A stretch of 64,000 nucleotides of DNA. It comes from Hyaloscypha bicolor E (taxonomy: Eukaryota; Ascomycota; Leotiomycetes; Helotiales; Hyaloscyphaceae). The stretch spans positions 372,001 to 436,000 of the forward strand of contig NW_020194628.1 of assembly GCF_002865645.1 (NCBI RefSeq), given 5' to 3'. Both the position numbers and the translations under genes were made by a program. Below the pieces are notes generated by a model that worked only from the letters and a program-made list of their open reading frames with translations, was not told the origin of the DNA and did not search any database. Below are positions 24,451 through 35,267 of this stretch, one piece after another; within the stretch, counting starts at the first letter, position 1, and every line of letters begins with the position of its first letter.

Positions 24451-24672
24451 AGCGAAAGGTATCAAGTGTTTTTCTAATTAATTAGAATTAGAATTCAGAA
24501 CGAAATATATATAGAGAGATATATATTAGGGCTAATTACCCCCCCTTTACTCGCTACTAATTAGTAGACTCGCCTATATTTATGGGCGTTTGGGGGCGTT
24601 TAGTACCTGTCAAGCTGCATAAGCCCATATTAAGCCTTCAGGGCACTTTTAGCAAGCTTATAGGGGCTTACA

Positions 24673-24780
24673 GGGGACTAGGACTAGCTATAGGGAGATT
24701 AAAGTAAGACCTTACAGGGCATTTAGTGGCCTTTATAAAATAATGCCCTGTATTCCCGATACTTTATGCCGTTGTCTTCG
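24673..24780 (-). repeat. Right terminal inverted repeat of the Tc1/mariner element
   Basis: 108 bp, exact reverse complement of 22683-22790, followed by the TA target duplication. Confidence 0.92.
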
Positions 24781-24874
24781 TACCATGTCTTGAACACTGC
24801 TATGCGGTGCAACTCAACGATACAACAACATGATCCGTCCACAGGAGGGGAAAATCAAATCAAATCAAATCCCA

Positions 24875-25411
24875 TCACGGACCCAACTCCAAGGGCTTTA
24901 TTTTGAACAACCAGTCTTCTGATACCAATTTTGGCACCTCCGAAATGGGGTCTTCGGTTTCGGCATCCACCACTTGATACCACCAGCTCCCAGTGCCTTC
25001 CTTATACTCTCGCGAGACCACCATGATGCGGTATGTTGCTGGCTTTGTCGGCTTCCTAAACCAGAGATGATCATCTAGCTCAAATTTTGGTTTACGCTAG
25101 CAAGAAGTCAGAGATGAAACAGAAGATATCTGAGGATGTTTGGCTTACTTGCTGGACCGGGGGGTTGGCCACTTGGGTCATCGCTGTTTCCAATTCCTTG
25201 AAGCACTTAGCAAGTCTGCTGCATATGGCGTTACTGTCAAATCCAGAAATTAAAGAGTAAAACTTGTGAGGGGGACAAACGTCAAGTTTATGCTCCCCCG
25301 TCCCGCGGTAGCTTTCTGCGAGTAATGAAATGTGATGGCTTTTGAAGCCTGGATAATAAGAGCTTGGTCAAGGGGGTACGAATTTGATAAAAGATTGCAG
25401 GAACTAAGTTT
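24875..25411 (-). CDS. Small multi-exon gene or gene fragment of unknown function
   Basis: Three minus-strand segments join in frame by normal splice sites: about 25411-25281 (YPLDQALIIQASKAITFHYS), 25233-25149 (NAICSRLAKCFKELETAMTQ) and 25096-24875 (FELDDHLWFRKPTKPATYRI, then a Trp/Tyr-rich stretch ending EVPKLVSEDWLFKIKPLELG and a stop). The last exon looks like a compact beta-rich domain (SWWYQVVDAETEDPI). No ATG is visible at the 5' end: an in-frame stop precedes the first segment after a possible acceptor at about 25412, so an upstream exon is missing or the gene is truncated. No known family was recognised. Confidence 0.5.
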
Positions 25412-26276
25412 TTAGAGAGCAATGAAATCTCAAACTTAGCTTTTCAAAGAAGATATCGTTACAGAACACTCTGTCAGACGGTTATGTGCTGTCTATATTC
25501 ATAACTACTCCAACCTGACTCTTAGAAAAGTAAAGAAAATACTGATAGCAACCCAGGTTAAAATAATGTTCGATGCATGCTGCGCTAAATATTCTTCAAA
25601 GTAGTAACAAATCTGAAAGTTTGCACGACAATGATTCATGAGGTCCAGCACATGTTGATGCGCCCCACCCGCAGCAGCCAACCTCTATGAACTTCCCTCA
25701 ATGCTTGGTTGACCAACAATCCCTTTAGCATGAAAGAAGGTGCAGTCGCCATGGCAATGGCTTTATGCCACTTCGCAGGGCAGGATGGAAAATGGTCACT
25801 ATACCTGGTGACCAGCACAATCTCTTTTGACAAACCCCAGCGGAGACTCGAACTCGAGGCTATTATCCAACTCCAAGTTGCGAGTACTTCAAGTTCAAGT
25901 AATTTCAGGTATTGAACCTCGAAGGAGACGCTAATATAGTTACTTGAGACATTCCAATGTTGTTGATAATGCTCACCTTGTAATTTAAAGTAGAAGTATT
26001 GTCTAACTTGCCACGTTTGCGAAAAGTGAATGGGAAAAGTCGTACAATTCCTCTACAGATGCCAAGGCATCAAAGGCAAGAAGTAAGTACTATCTGTTAC
26101 CTTCTGTTTCTTTAAACCCCAATCCTATTCACGTCTGCTGTCATACATCTTCCACAACTACTTTCAAACAGCCAATCTTCTACTACAACTCCTCACACAT
26201 ACTCTTCTACAACACTTCATACTTTGAATCTTCTAAAGCTAAGTCCAACAATCTGAACTCCATCTCAACCGCAACT
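25412..26276. other. Intergenic region
   Basis: No supported gene. A CT/CA-rich leader (26150-26276) precedes the secreted-protein start. Confidence 0.35.
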
Positions 26277-27120
26277 ATGCATCTCAACACTATGACCTGC
26301 GTTCTCCTTGCCCTCCTTTCTATGATCACCGTGGCTCTCTCCATTCCTTCTGCACTTTCTACACGCGAGATTCACAACAGCGGTAGCGCCATCTTCAAGG
26401 GTGATTATGGTGACCGTTCCTAGGAAGTGAGCGGCACCCTTCACGCATCAACTCACCCGATTCTAAGTCACCTTATATTGTGCGTGCCGCGGAATGGGAA
26501 GTCATTAATTCAAGGAGCTCTGCTCCGAAGTTGAGCTCCCAAAGCGTGACATCTCTGGCCTTCAGTCCCTGGTTAAGCGAAGCAAAGTGAGTCACTTGTA
26601 TTGTACAGTGACTTAACTTAACCGACTTGGACTTGCCTTACCGCCTCTCTGCCTTCCTATCGGTACCTGGCCATGGCAACAAGCTCCATTCCGCAATATC
26701 GTGACTGTGGTCCTCGACCTCTACTACCATAGTGGACAGATATGGTTGCCCGGCGGTCCAGGCTTTTGTGAGAGAATCGACTGTGATACGACCATGGCAG
26801 ATTGGGGTGCCGAGGTTATCCTTTGCAATGATGTGAGCGAGGCAACTGGCCCTTTGCCCCCCGGGTCTTCATTAAAGTGGTTCCTAACAATCTCTGCTCC
26901 CGCTTTCTAAAAAAAAAATCATAGCTACCCACCCTGATGGACCGTACCTGGCTAGTTTTGCCCAAGATACAGTCCAGGAGTGCCCAGGAAATCGGGTCGG
27001 GGGCCTGCCGTGACCTGGTGGCCAGATGTTTGATACCGATGGCTACAACATCATCACGAAGGCCAGCAGTGATCGCAATCATCTCGGTATACCAGAAATA
27101 GTGGAAAACCCACACATTTT
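26277..27120 (+). pseudogene. Small secreted cysteine-containing protein, probably degraded
   Basis: The ATG at 26277 starts a clear signal peptide (MTCVLLALLSMITVALS) followed by ALSTREIHNSGSAIFKGDYG, then a stop at 26421. Further downstream are GPGFCERIDCDTTMADWG and ILCND (about 26755-26830), and then a block with ECPGNRVGG, an in-frame TGA, and GQMFDTDGYNII (about 26990-27055). Together they follow the order of a fungal small secreted protein family with C-x-R-[IV]-x-C, W-x-x-C-N-D and GGQ-x-FDTDGYN motifs, from what I recall of such proteins. I could not join the pieces in one frame with normal splice sites, and one stop lies within the last block, so I treat it as a pseudogene. It might instead be an intact gene with unusual introns. 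Confidence 0.45.
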
Positions 27121-27444
27121 CGGCCCATCTTCTCCCTCCTCCTCGGATAGTTCGTAGAACTCACTTCTTTTTCTCAACCCCATGATTAAAAAAAGAGGAA
27201 ATCTACTCTCTCGGTCCTCAGCCTCAAAGCAGAAACCTGTCTCTCACACATATGTGCAAATTTTCACTGTGACAGGCTGAGAAAGGAAAGAGAGCATCTA
27301 TCTTCATAATCTCATTAGAGTGGAGCAATAGAGCAACAGCGATGTCATGGAAAATACATGCAATGATGTATAGCTGCAACCGCTCCCTCACGTGCCCTCA
27401 TGCCCTCATGCTCAACAAATGTGCAAATGCAACCCTCAAATCAA
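27121..27444. other. 3' flank of DNA ligase gene
   Basis: AT/CT-rich, no coding signal; would hold the 3' UTR and polyadenylation region of the minus-strand ligase gene. Confidence 0.4.
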
Positions 27445-30429
27445 TCAATACTCAAAGTCATCATCAACCGCGGGCCCCTTATTCTTGCTCACGCTCTCCT
27501 GTTTCCTATACATCTCCGCCACCTGCCTGCTACTCGTCGCCTCATCCGGCTTTTTATCATCCCTCACTTTAATAAACCGCGGAAACCGAAGACTAATGCC
27601 CTTCTCCCCACTTGGATCGACGCCTTCCTTGCATCCCGCCTTGTATCTCGGGCTGAGCGTCAGATCAGCAGTCTTGACTTCCCAGACGTACCTTGGCTCA
27701 AACCAGACATCGGGTTGATGCTGATTGCCTGAGGAGTGCGAGTAGAAAGGCTTTGGGCGCTCGATGACAACGTCTTTCAGTTGTGTGTGCAGCTCTTCGA
27801 GGACTGCTTCCGAGAAGCCGGTGCCGATGTTACAGACGGTTTCGTAAGTGTCCGTCCCAAGGTTGTAGCAGGCGAGGAGGAAGGCACCGTAGACGGAGGT
27901 GCGTTTTCCTTTACCGTAGTAGGCTCCTAGGACGACGAGATCGAGGGAGTCGCCGATGCCGGAGAGGTAATCTTTCTTAATCTGCATGACGTTAGCAGTT
28001 GCGAGATGAAGGGGATAAGACAACCTGCCTTCAACCAATTTCGACTTCGCTTGCTGGGTTCATAGCCACTTTCTGTGCCGTCTAACATCTTGACCATGAG
28101 TCCTTCGCATGAAGCTTTGACACTCTCGTCGAGAAAATGTTGAATTTCATCAAGTTCTTGACCGTTCATGCTCGTGGCGAACGCGAACTCGCCTTCAACG
28201 GGCGAGAAAGCGCCGTGGAGCAGCTCTCGACGTTCTCGGAGAGACTTGCCAACAAGGGCTTCCCCGTTTAAGAAAAGGATATCAAATGCAAAGACGCAAA
28301 CTTTGACTTTTACGTCCTCAACCTTGACGTCCTTCTTCTTTCGGGTCATGAGCTGTTGGAAAGGGAGGACTTTCTTTTCCACCAGATCCCAGGCCACAGT
28401 CTCACAATCAAGCACGAAGCTCTTAGTATCAGGCTTCACCCACGTGTTCAATTTTTCCAGAATATCCGGATATTTCTTGGACAGGTCTTCAGAGTTGCGG
28501 GAGAAGATAGCAGCGAGGCCACCACTCGTCTTCGTAGCAGCTTCTGTAGGACCACGATACCTTTGATCCGAGTCCTTAGCAACGTAATGGATTTGAGCTC
28601 TCTCGCCATCGTACTTATACTCGCAAGTAAATGTCTGATTCTCAAATCGATCAAGCACCTCAGTGATTGCTTTCGTGGGCTTTGCTAACATGGGCTTGAG
28701 AGGAACACCAGGCTGGAGCTTGCAATTTTCCTGGAGGTGGAAGATACCGTGCTCCAACATAGCAGGAATGATAACGTCGTAGCTGGGCAATTGACTGCAG
28801 AGTGTTAGGGTGTACCTAAATTCTCGAAGACAACAACTTACCTGTGTACTAGCTTGAGCATCGCCTCACCCGTTGCGAGCTGTTCAGTGCTCGGAACCTT
28901 TCCGGAGCCTTTGGCTTCGATCTCGTGGCAGACCATCGCTTGAGCCAATGAGACGAGAACAGTCCTCTCAGCCAGACCAAGACGCAATTTTCCCTCGAGG
29001 AATCGAACAAGATACTTTGCTTCGCTTGGGCCTCCTTTGTCTTTGGTGATATCAACCTTCCCAGCTGAGTGACCATCGGCTGCGGATAACAGCTTCTTGA
29101 TGAGATCCACTTTGCGACCTTGAGCACCGCTTCCTGAAGTGGTAGCGACATCCATGAGACCCTTGTGGACAGCTCGAACAGTCAGAGGCTTTGGCTTGAA
29201 CATAGTTGGCTGGTTGGCTCTGCTCTTGACAGCTACCAAACCAAGATCACCGATTTCTTTCTGGTCTTGCTTGATCACTTGCAAACTTCGGCCAGTAGAT
29301 TCGCCAATTGCTTTCATAATGAGAGACTCGCCAATTCCCAGCTCAATTCCGGCGTAGTCTGCCGCGAGTTTGTTAATCATGAGGAGAACAGTTGGGAGAA
29401 GATCATCAGGGGTCAATCGCAAGACTTGTCGGAGGAATAGAGAGCAGTGTGCTGCGATCACAAGTCGCTTTGTGGTCATCTCAATCAGAGAGAATGTTGT
29501 ACACAGAGCAGCATACGGTACTGGTGTTCCGGGTTTCCAGTCGGGATATGGATCTTTGGTCTTTGCCTTCAATGTGATCTGAACCTTCTCGCGGGCCTTG
29601 GCTGCAAGCTCTGGCTTCTCATCTTCATCATCCTCGTCTTCCTCTTCCAGTCCCTCTTCAACTTCTGATACGGATGCCGAGGCATTAGAGTCTCTTCGCT
29701 TTAGCTTGTCATTTGAGCTCGAACTGCCCGCCACACCACCGTCAGACTCGTCTTCCTCATCTTCGGCTTCTTTCTTGACTTCCTTCTTGACTTCCTTCTT
29801 AACCTTCTTTGGAGGGGGTGCTATACTCTTGGACTTCTTTAACGATGGTTCGGGTTTGGACTTGGGTTTCGGTTCGGCATTTGGTTTCGGTGGATCAGGC
29901 TCATCATCTTCCTCCACCTCCGTCTTTTCCGCACGGCGCGGTCGTTTTACAATAATATCTTCATCCTCATCGTCCTCCTCGACCTTGATTGCTTCTTTCT
30001 TGACCTTCTTGTCAAACAAGGGAGGAGATCTTGATCGCTTTTTCGATTCTGCAGGGTGCACCGTTAGCAGATGGAGTTGAGCTCGCCATATCGAGACCTA
30101 CCGGTTCCAGGCTTCACATTCTCCTTCTTCGCAATTGCATGCCCCTGAAGCTTCGAGGTGACCTCTGGCTCACCTGCACCCGCCATATCTACATCTTCAT
30201 TCTCCTTTGACGCGCTCGAACTTGGAGCCCCATTGCTTGTGCTTTTGGACGAGAACGAAAGCTTCGACTGCTTCGCTGGAGGTTTCGGGCCGTTGGGATT
30301 CCCAAAGAACTTCCTACTCCAGGAGTCTGAATTAATAAATTGATTGACTTGACATGTGCGCAGGGAAACGCACGTAATATTAGTTTGGGAATCTTTGACA
30401 TACCCCAGTGTAGCTTGCTTGGGAGGCAT
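27445..30429 (-). CDS. CDC9: ATP-dependent DNA ligase I (Cdc9/Lig1)
   Basis: Five exons: 30429-30404, 30313-30102, 30048-28842, 28794-28029 and 27981-27445. They join to 915 residues, in line with fungal ligase I. Splicing of exon 1 to 2 creates QATLGKFF near residues 5-12, a canonical PCNA-interacting peptide. A disordered Lys/Glu/Ser-rich region (residues about 15-170) contains several basic nuclear-signal-like patches (KKRSRSP, KKVKKEVKKE). The DNA-binding domain follows. The adenylation site is CEYKYDGERAQIH, with Lys of KYDGER as the AMP-accepting residue, and the OB-fold region includes KKDYLSGIGDSLDLVV and GAYYGKGKRTSVYG. It seals nicks between Okazaki fragments and in repair. The fourth intron (27982-28028) begins with GC, not GT. 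It shares its upstream region with the AsnRS gene. Confidence 0.95.
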
Positions 30430-30944
30430 CTTGCAAAAGGACCTTATGAGAGGATTCCGTGCTGTAGTCGCAACGACGATGATGAGTCTTCTGGAAGCCA
30501 CAACTGCCGAAGAAACGGAACTGAATGCGTCTGTGATCAAAGACTTGGAAGGGAGTCGTTGGGAGATGCGATGGAAGGTACTGATCGACAACAGTGCTGC
30601 CTGCCAGAGATCATAATATGTTGTTATTCGCAGGAAATCCTGAAGTCTCAATGAGCATCAGATAGACTTGCGTTCGATAGAATTCGTAGTATGGCAATGG
30701 GCGTGGAATCCAGCAATTGATGTTTCTGGTAATAAAAAAACCTCCAGTCGCGTCTTTCGATGATGTCGCGTCGGAGCGTGTAAATGGAAGTGCTAAAAAC
30801 AGCGAGGGATTTGATAAAGCCACCCCGAGTTTTACCCTGAGTGACTCAAAGCGCGGTGAGTCTTCGGCGAACAGAACAAAAATATCTCAGCCTCCCCCAC
30901 CACAAAAAGTCGACAAGATCAATTGAGATAACAAGCACGCGACA
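30430..30944. promoter_or_regulatory. Shared divergent promoter of DNA ligase I and AsnRS
   Basis: 515 bp separate the two start codons. The ligase frame stays open for about 74 codons upstream of its ATG without another ATG and encodes an Arg/Ser-rich stretch (ASRRLIIVVATTARNPLIR). A CT-rich/CCTCCC-type leader precedes the AsnRS ATG. No named transcription-factor site is claimed. Confidence 0.55.
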
Positions 30945-32758
30945 ATGGCCGCAGTTCAAGATCTCGCGGAGCGAGTCAAGGCCACAACAGTCTACGTCGA
31001 CACAGACGTCGGCCTGGACGAGGAATCCCAACCTGGCACCGAAAGCAAATCTTACAAGACATTGGCGTTCGCCTACATTCAACAAGGAGGGAGTGAGGGC
31101 AAGACCTACCTGTCGCGGGCCTCTACAACTGGTCCAGTCAGCGCAGATGGCGATCCGGCAGAGAGACTGGTCTGGAAAGACCCAGCCAAAGCTGCTATCA
31201 AGAAAGCCCAAGGCGCATTGGATGCACACAAGAAGAAGCTTCTGAAACAGCAGCAACAAGCCGCACAGGAGGAAGAGAAGGAGAAGGCACGTCTAAAGCA
31301 CCTCGATGAGGCAAAAAAGATTGTTCTCGAGGAGAACCACTCTCTGCCGAAGGCTGTTAAGGTTACAATTGGAGACAAGGACGTGGAATTGGGCGAGGGA
31401 GATATTAAGGGGACTCGAGTCAAGGTGTCTGGTCGCATCCACCGTCTACGACAACAAAAGCAAGCTACCTTCATTACACTGATTGACGGATACGGACATC
31501 TGCAATGCGTTCTTTCTGGCGACCTTACGAAGACCTACGATGCTCTCACCTTCGCACAAGGCACTTCGCTGACCCTCTTTGGGGAGATGCGAAAGGTGCT
31601 CGCTGGCCAATCCGCCCCAGATAACAGAGAACTCCACGTCGATTACTACAAAGTTTGGGGCAGATCGCCATCCGATGCAGAGGCTATCACCAACAAAATT
31701 TCTGCCCAGCAAGATCAATGGGAGGCAGCAATGCTCGACCAGCGCCATTTGGTCCTGCGAGGCGATGTCGCATCGTCTGTTATGAAGGTCCGGTCTGCAG
31801 TTGAGTGGGCGTTTGCGAAGGCATACAAGGAGCTGCGCTTTACCAAGATCAGTCCCCCAGCATTCGTTCAAACACAAGTCGAGGGTGGATCGACACTATT
31901 CGAGCTGGATTACTATGGCGAGAAGACATACCTGACTCAGTCATCCCAACTCTACCTCGAGACTGGTATCCCCAGTCTTGGCAACGTCTACTGCATCGAA
32001 AAGTCCTTCCGAGCCGAGAAGTCCCTGACCCGCCGTCATCTGTCAGAATACACTCACGTGGAGGCGGAACTTGATTTCATCGATTTTGACGACCTGCTGG
32101 ACCACTTGGAGGAGATGATCAGCAGAGTCATCACAACAATTATGGAGGATAAAGAAATTGCTGGATATATCAAGGAGCTCAACCCTGAGTTCAAGGCCCC
32201 CACGAGACCGTTCAAACGCATGCGGTATTCCGATGCAATTGATTGGCTCAACGCACAAGATCCCCCTATCCTCAACGAAGAAGGCAACCCTCATGTTTTC
32301 GGCGACGATATCGCTGAGGCTGCAGAGCGGAGAATGACTGATATCATTAACCTGCCCATCTTCCTGACACACTTCCCGGTTGAGATTAAAGCCTTCTACA
32401 TGAAGAAGGATCCCGCTGATCTTCGCGTCACGGAAAGTGTTGATGTCCTGATGCCGGGAGTTGGAGAGATTGTCGGTGGTTCGATGAGAATGGAGGGGTA
32501 TGACGAGTTAATGGAAGCATATAAGCGTGAGGGAATTTCACCGAAGGAGTACTATTGGTACACCGAGCAGCGAAAGTAGGTCTCCCCATCCTTCCCATAT
32601 CTCTGATCCCAGGCTAACAACGGATTAACAGATACGGAACATCCCCCCACGGTGGCTACGGTTTGGGACTCGAGCGATTCATCGCGTGGATCTGCAAACA
32701 GCACTCTGTCCGCACATGCTGTCTGTACCCCCGGTTTATGGGTCGATGCAAGCCATAA
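30945..32758 (+). CDS. DED81: Asparaginyl-tRNA synthetase, cytosolic (class II)
   Basis: Exons 30945-32575 and 32632-32758, split by a 56-bp intron, give 585 residues. The N-terminal 120 residues end in a charged helix rich in Lys/Gln ([20 protein letters not shown]), as in fungal cytosolic AsnRS. An OB-fold anticodon-binding domain ([20 protein letters not shown]) follows. The catalytic core shows motif 2 ([20 protein letters not shown]) and motif 3 ([14 protein letters not shown]), and [16 protein letters not shown], which separates AsnRS from AspRS. The C-terminus [10 protein letters not shown] is conserved in DED81 proteins. It attaches asparagine to tRNA-Asn in the cytosol. No mitochondrial presequence is seen. 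Confidence 0.95.
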
Positions 32759-35267
32759 ATCCAACCTTTGCTCTTGCCGATCATATCAGATCTTGCCTTC
32801 TCTCCTTTTGGCTGTCAGAACAGATAAACATAGATTCCCTTTTCCAATCAATGAAGCGTGTGAAGCGTAATGACTAAACATCATAAACTGTCACATCATT
32901 TTCAGATCGCTGAAGATCATGCTCCAACTGTCCACTTGAGCACAAATGCATGATGAAACGTCCAAGACCGACCAGTTCATGCCAGCACCGGGGAACCTAA
33001 AAATAGTGAAAACCCCACCAAACTTAAAACACTCCAACCCAATTCGACCCTGGGGGCAATCCTTAAAGAACCTTGACCTCCGTGTCTGATTTCCTTCGCA
33101 TGTAGATAAATCACCACTGGCAAATCACGGATCGTGAGAAGATCCTTAAATAAACCTGAGGGAAACGGAACTTGTTCTAGAAGTAACCAGGTCCTCGGAT
33201 CGCTGGATGCGGGTGCGGTAAGGGGGTGCTTGCCGCGCCTCAGCCACGGATTTTAAGCTTTGGTGAAACGGGCTTGTTCGTGGGACCGGCGAGTGACAAT
33301 ACAGCAATTTCGATTGTGCTTGATCAATTGCAAGTCAGACTTAATTGCATGATAATTCAAGGGAAGATTCAGAGACAGGCATTTGGATTGTCGAAATTTG
33401 AATTGGGAAAATTGAAAATGAACGGTCCTGTACTCAGCAGGTGGGGAAGATGGGCGTGCAGCTCGCTTGCACACCTCACTGGGATCGGACCGCCAGGGAG
33501 AAGAAAAGGGGGCTGATAACCCCCAGAGCCAGGGTGTTTTGACACATTCTCCCATCGCCCTACGATGGGAATTGATCCTGATACGAACTGGGAGGTGAAT
33601 CCGCCCAATCTGTCCGGACTTGCAGGTGCCGTCTATTCTCTGTATCAAACGATGATGCTCTCTGAGGAGGATGTCCTGACGTTGACTCGAAAGAGGAGGG
33701 AAGCTTCGTTCGTCGCATTTGGTAATTTTGACACATCTCCCACGAATCAGGCAAATTGATTATTATGTACGCTTGAGCTGCGATGTAGGGTTCAAACAGG
33801 ATCAGGATCAGATGTAGGTGTCGTCCGTTTTGTGTATCAAGCGATCGTGCTTTGCCGAGCGCAGGGTATCCGAGATTCAGAAACGTTCTCGATGATGCAG
33901 GGACAAGGAGGCGGCAAAACGAATTGAAACCGCAAACTTGTTCCCAGTCGCAGTGAGAGGTACACGTACTCTATCCCATGTACCCGCAATATCCAGTGAA
34001 TGTATTCGCGAATGGGGCGGGCACGCGAGATAGAGAGGTGAAGTGTGGAGGCATTGATCTGCATATGATTTTCGTTCTGGAATAAATTTAATTTACAATC
34101 TCTGGTACCACAGTACCAAGATGTTCTGTACAATGATGGGCACATGACGAAAGTTTGGAGGGCATAAGGCTCATCTGACAGGCACAACGTCCAATGTTTG
34201 GCGAGGCTCTTGAGATGACATCTAACGTTGACACTGTCTCGATTTGTTCGGATGACACGGTGGATGAGGTGGAATGGGGAGGAATGGGCTCGTTCGAACG
34301 CCGCTCCATGATTGGGATGGCACGAGAGATATGCGTTCGTGATGGTGCAAACAGGAGAGGAATCAGATGTACCAGTATCACTGTGTCAAACCGTCGAGCA
34401 TATGGGATGGAGTTGTAGCATCAGACGTTGGTGTTGTGGCCGCTTGAGGGTGGCCATTTTGGGACGGACGCACCCCTGTCGATTGGCTGGGCGCTCACTA
34501 TTTGCCCCTGACGCCAGCACTAAACCGCATGCAGCCTTAGCCTGGCCCAATACAGGAGCCGACCCTGGGAAATTAACCACCATTTCTCGACCTGCCATCT
34601 CATTACACCTTCGCCAACTTGCTCTCCTCCCCTTCTCTCAACTCTTCCTCATTCTTTGCTTCACCCTCTTCTTTGGCCGTCTCGACCAATCCACACTCAT
34701 TTCTCAGCTGCTTTCTCAGCTGCTTTCTTCGCTGCTTTCTTCTGGTTCATCTATTTACTTACACCCTTTATTCAACCATCACGCTCGCTCAATCAGCTTC
34801 TGCCGACCTCCCCTGGTTCTTTGTTTGACAACGACTTGCAAGAAAGACATCTGTTGACCTCGAACGAATCCTCGAAGCCCTTGCGGATACCGTATTCATA
34901 CCTTCGAATTGCCACGTCAACGTCGCAGATGTTTCCCTCTTCAATTTCGACTTGAAAATAGCTGTACACATACTACGGTCCATTAATTTATACAAGGATT
35001 TGTTTATATCAAACATTCTTCACCCAGACTGTCTACATTCGACACCCAATCCTCCGAACAACTCGCAAGAATTACTGTTTCGAATCATACATTCGCTCGA
35101 ATCGACTTCGCGCGGTCCTCGAAGCAACTTTGTCAATTGACAGCTCCTTTCGTCTACAAGTCTACAGCCCCTTTGTGCCTCCTCCAGGGCACCATTAATC
35201 CTTCAAAACGGCTGTATTATCATCACTGGTGCGGGACAGCTTTGTCCTGCCACCTCACCTTCACGCA
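32759..35267. other. Intergenic region with probable long 5' leader of the RRM gene
   Basis: About 2.5 kb without a supported gene. Short open frames (33226-33648, 34312-34857) do not look like proteins. From about 34600 the sequence becomes strongly CT-rich with imperfect tandem CTGCTTTCTCAG units (34705-34745), typical of the long pyrimidine-rich leader of a regulated fungal mRNA. I infer that the 5' UTR of the RNA-binding protein occupies much of 34600-35267. Confidence 0.45.

Larger units (their letters stand above)
22683..24780 (-). mobile_element. Tc1/mariner transposon, 2098 bp, perfect 108-bp TIRs, TA target duplication
   Basis: 22683-22790 and 24673-24780 are exact reverse complements over 108 bp, beginning CGAAGACAACGGC at each outer end. 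Both ends are flanked by TA (22681-22682 and 24781-24782), the target duplication of the Tc1/mariner superfamily. The interior is AT-rich and carries a broken transposase on the minus strand. The contrast between perfect ends and a stop-ridden body is notable. The element sits between the RBR gene and a small gene of unknown function. Confidence 0.92.

Noticed and set aside
29598..30080. Serine-rich open frame antisense to DNA ligase I
   Set aside because: It is the mirror of the Glu/Lys-rich disordered part of the ligase; no independent coding evidence.
34312..34857. 181-codon open frame upstream of the RRM gene
   Set aside because: Leu/Phe/Ser-rich translation of a pyrimidine-rich leader; not protein-like.
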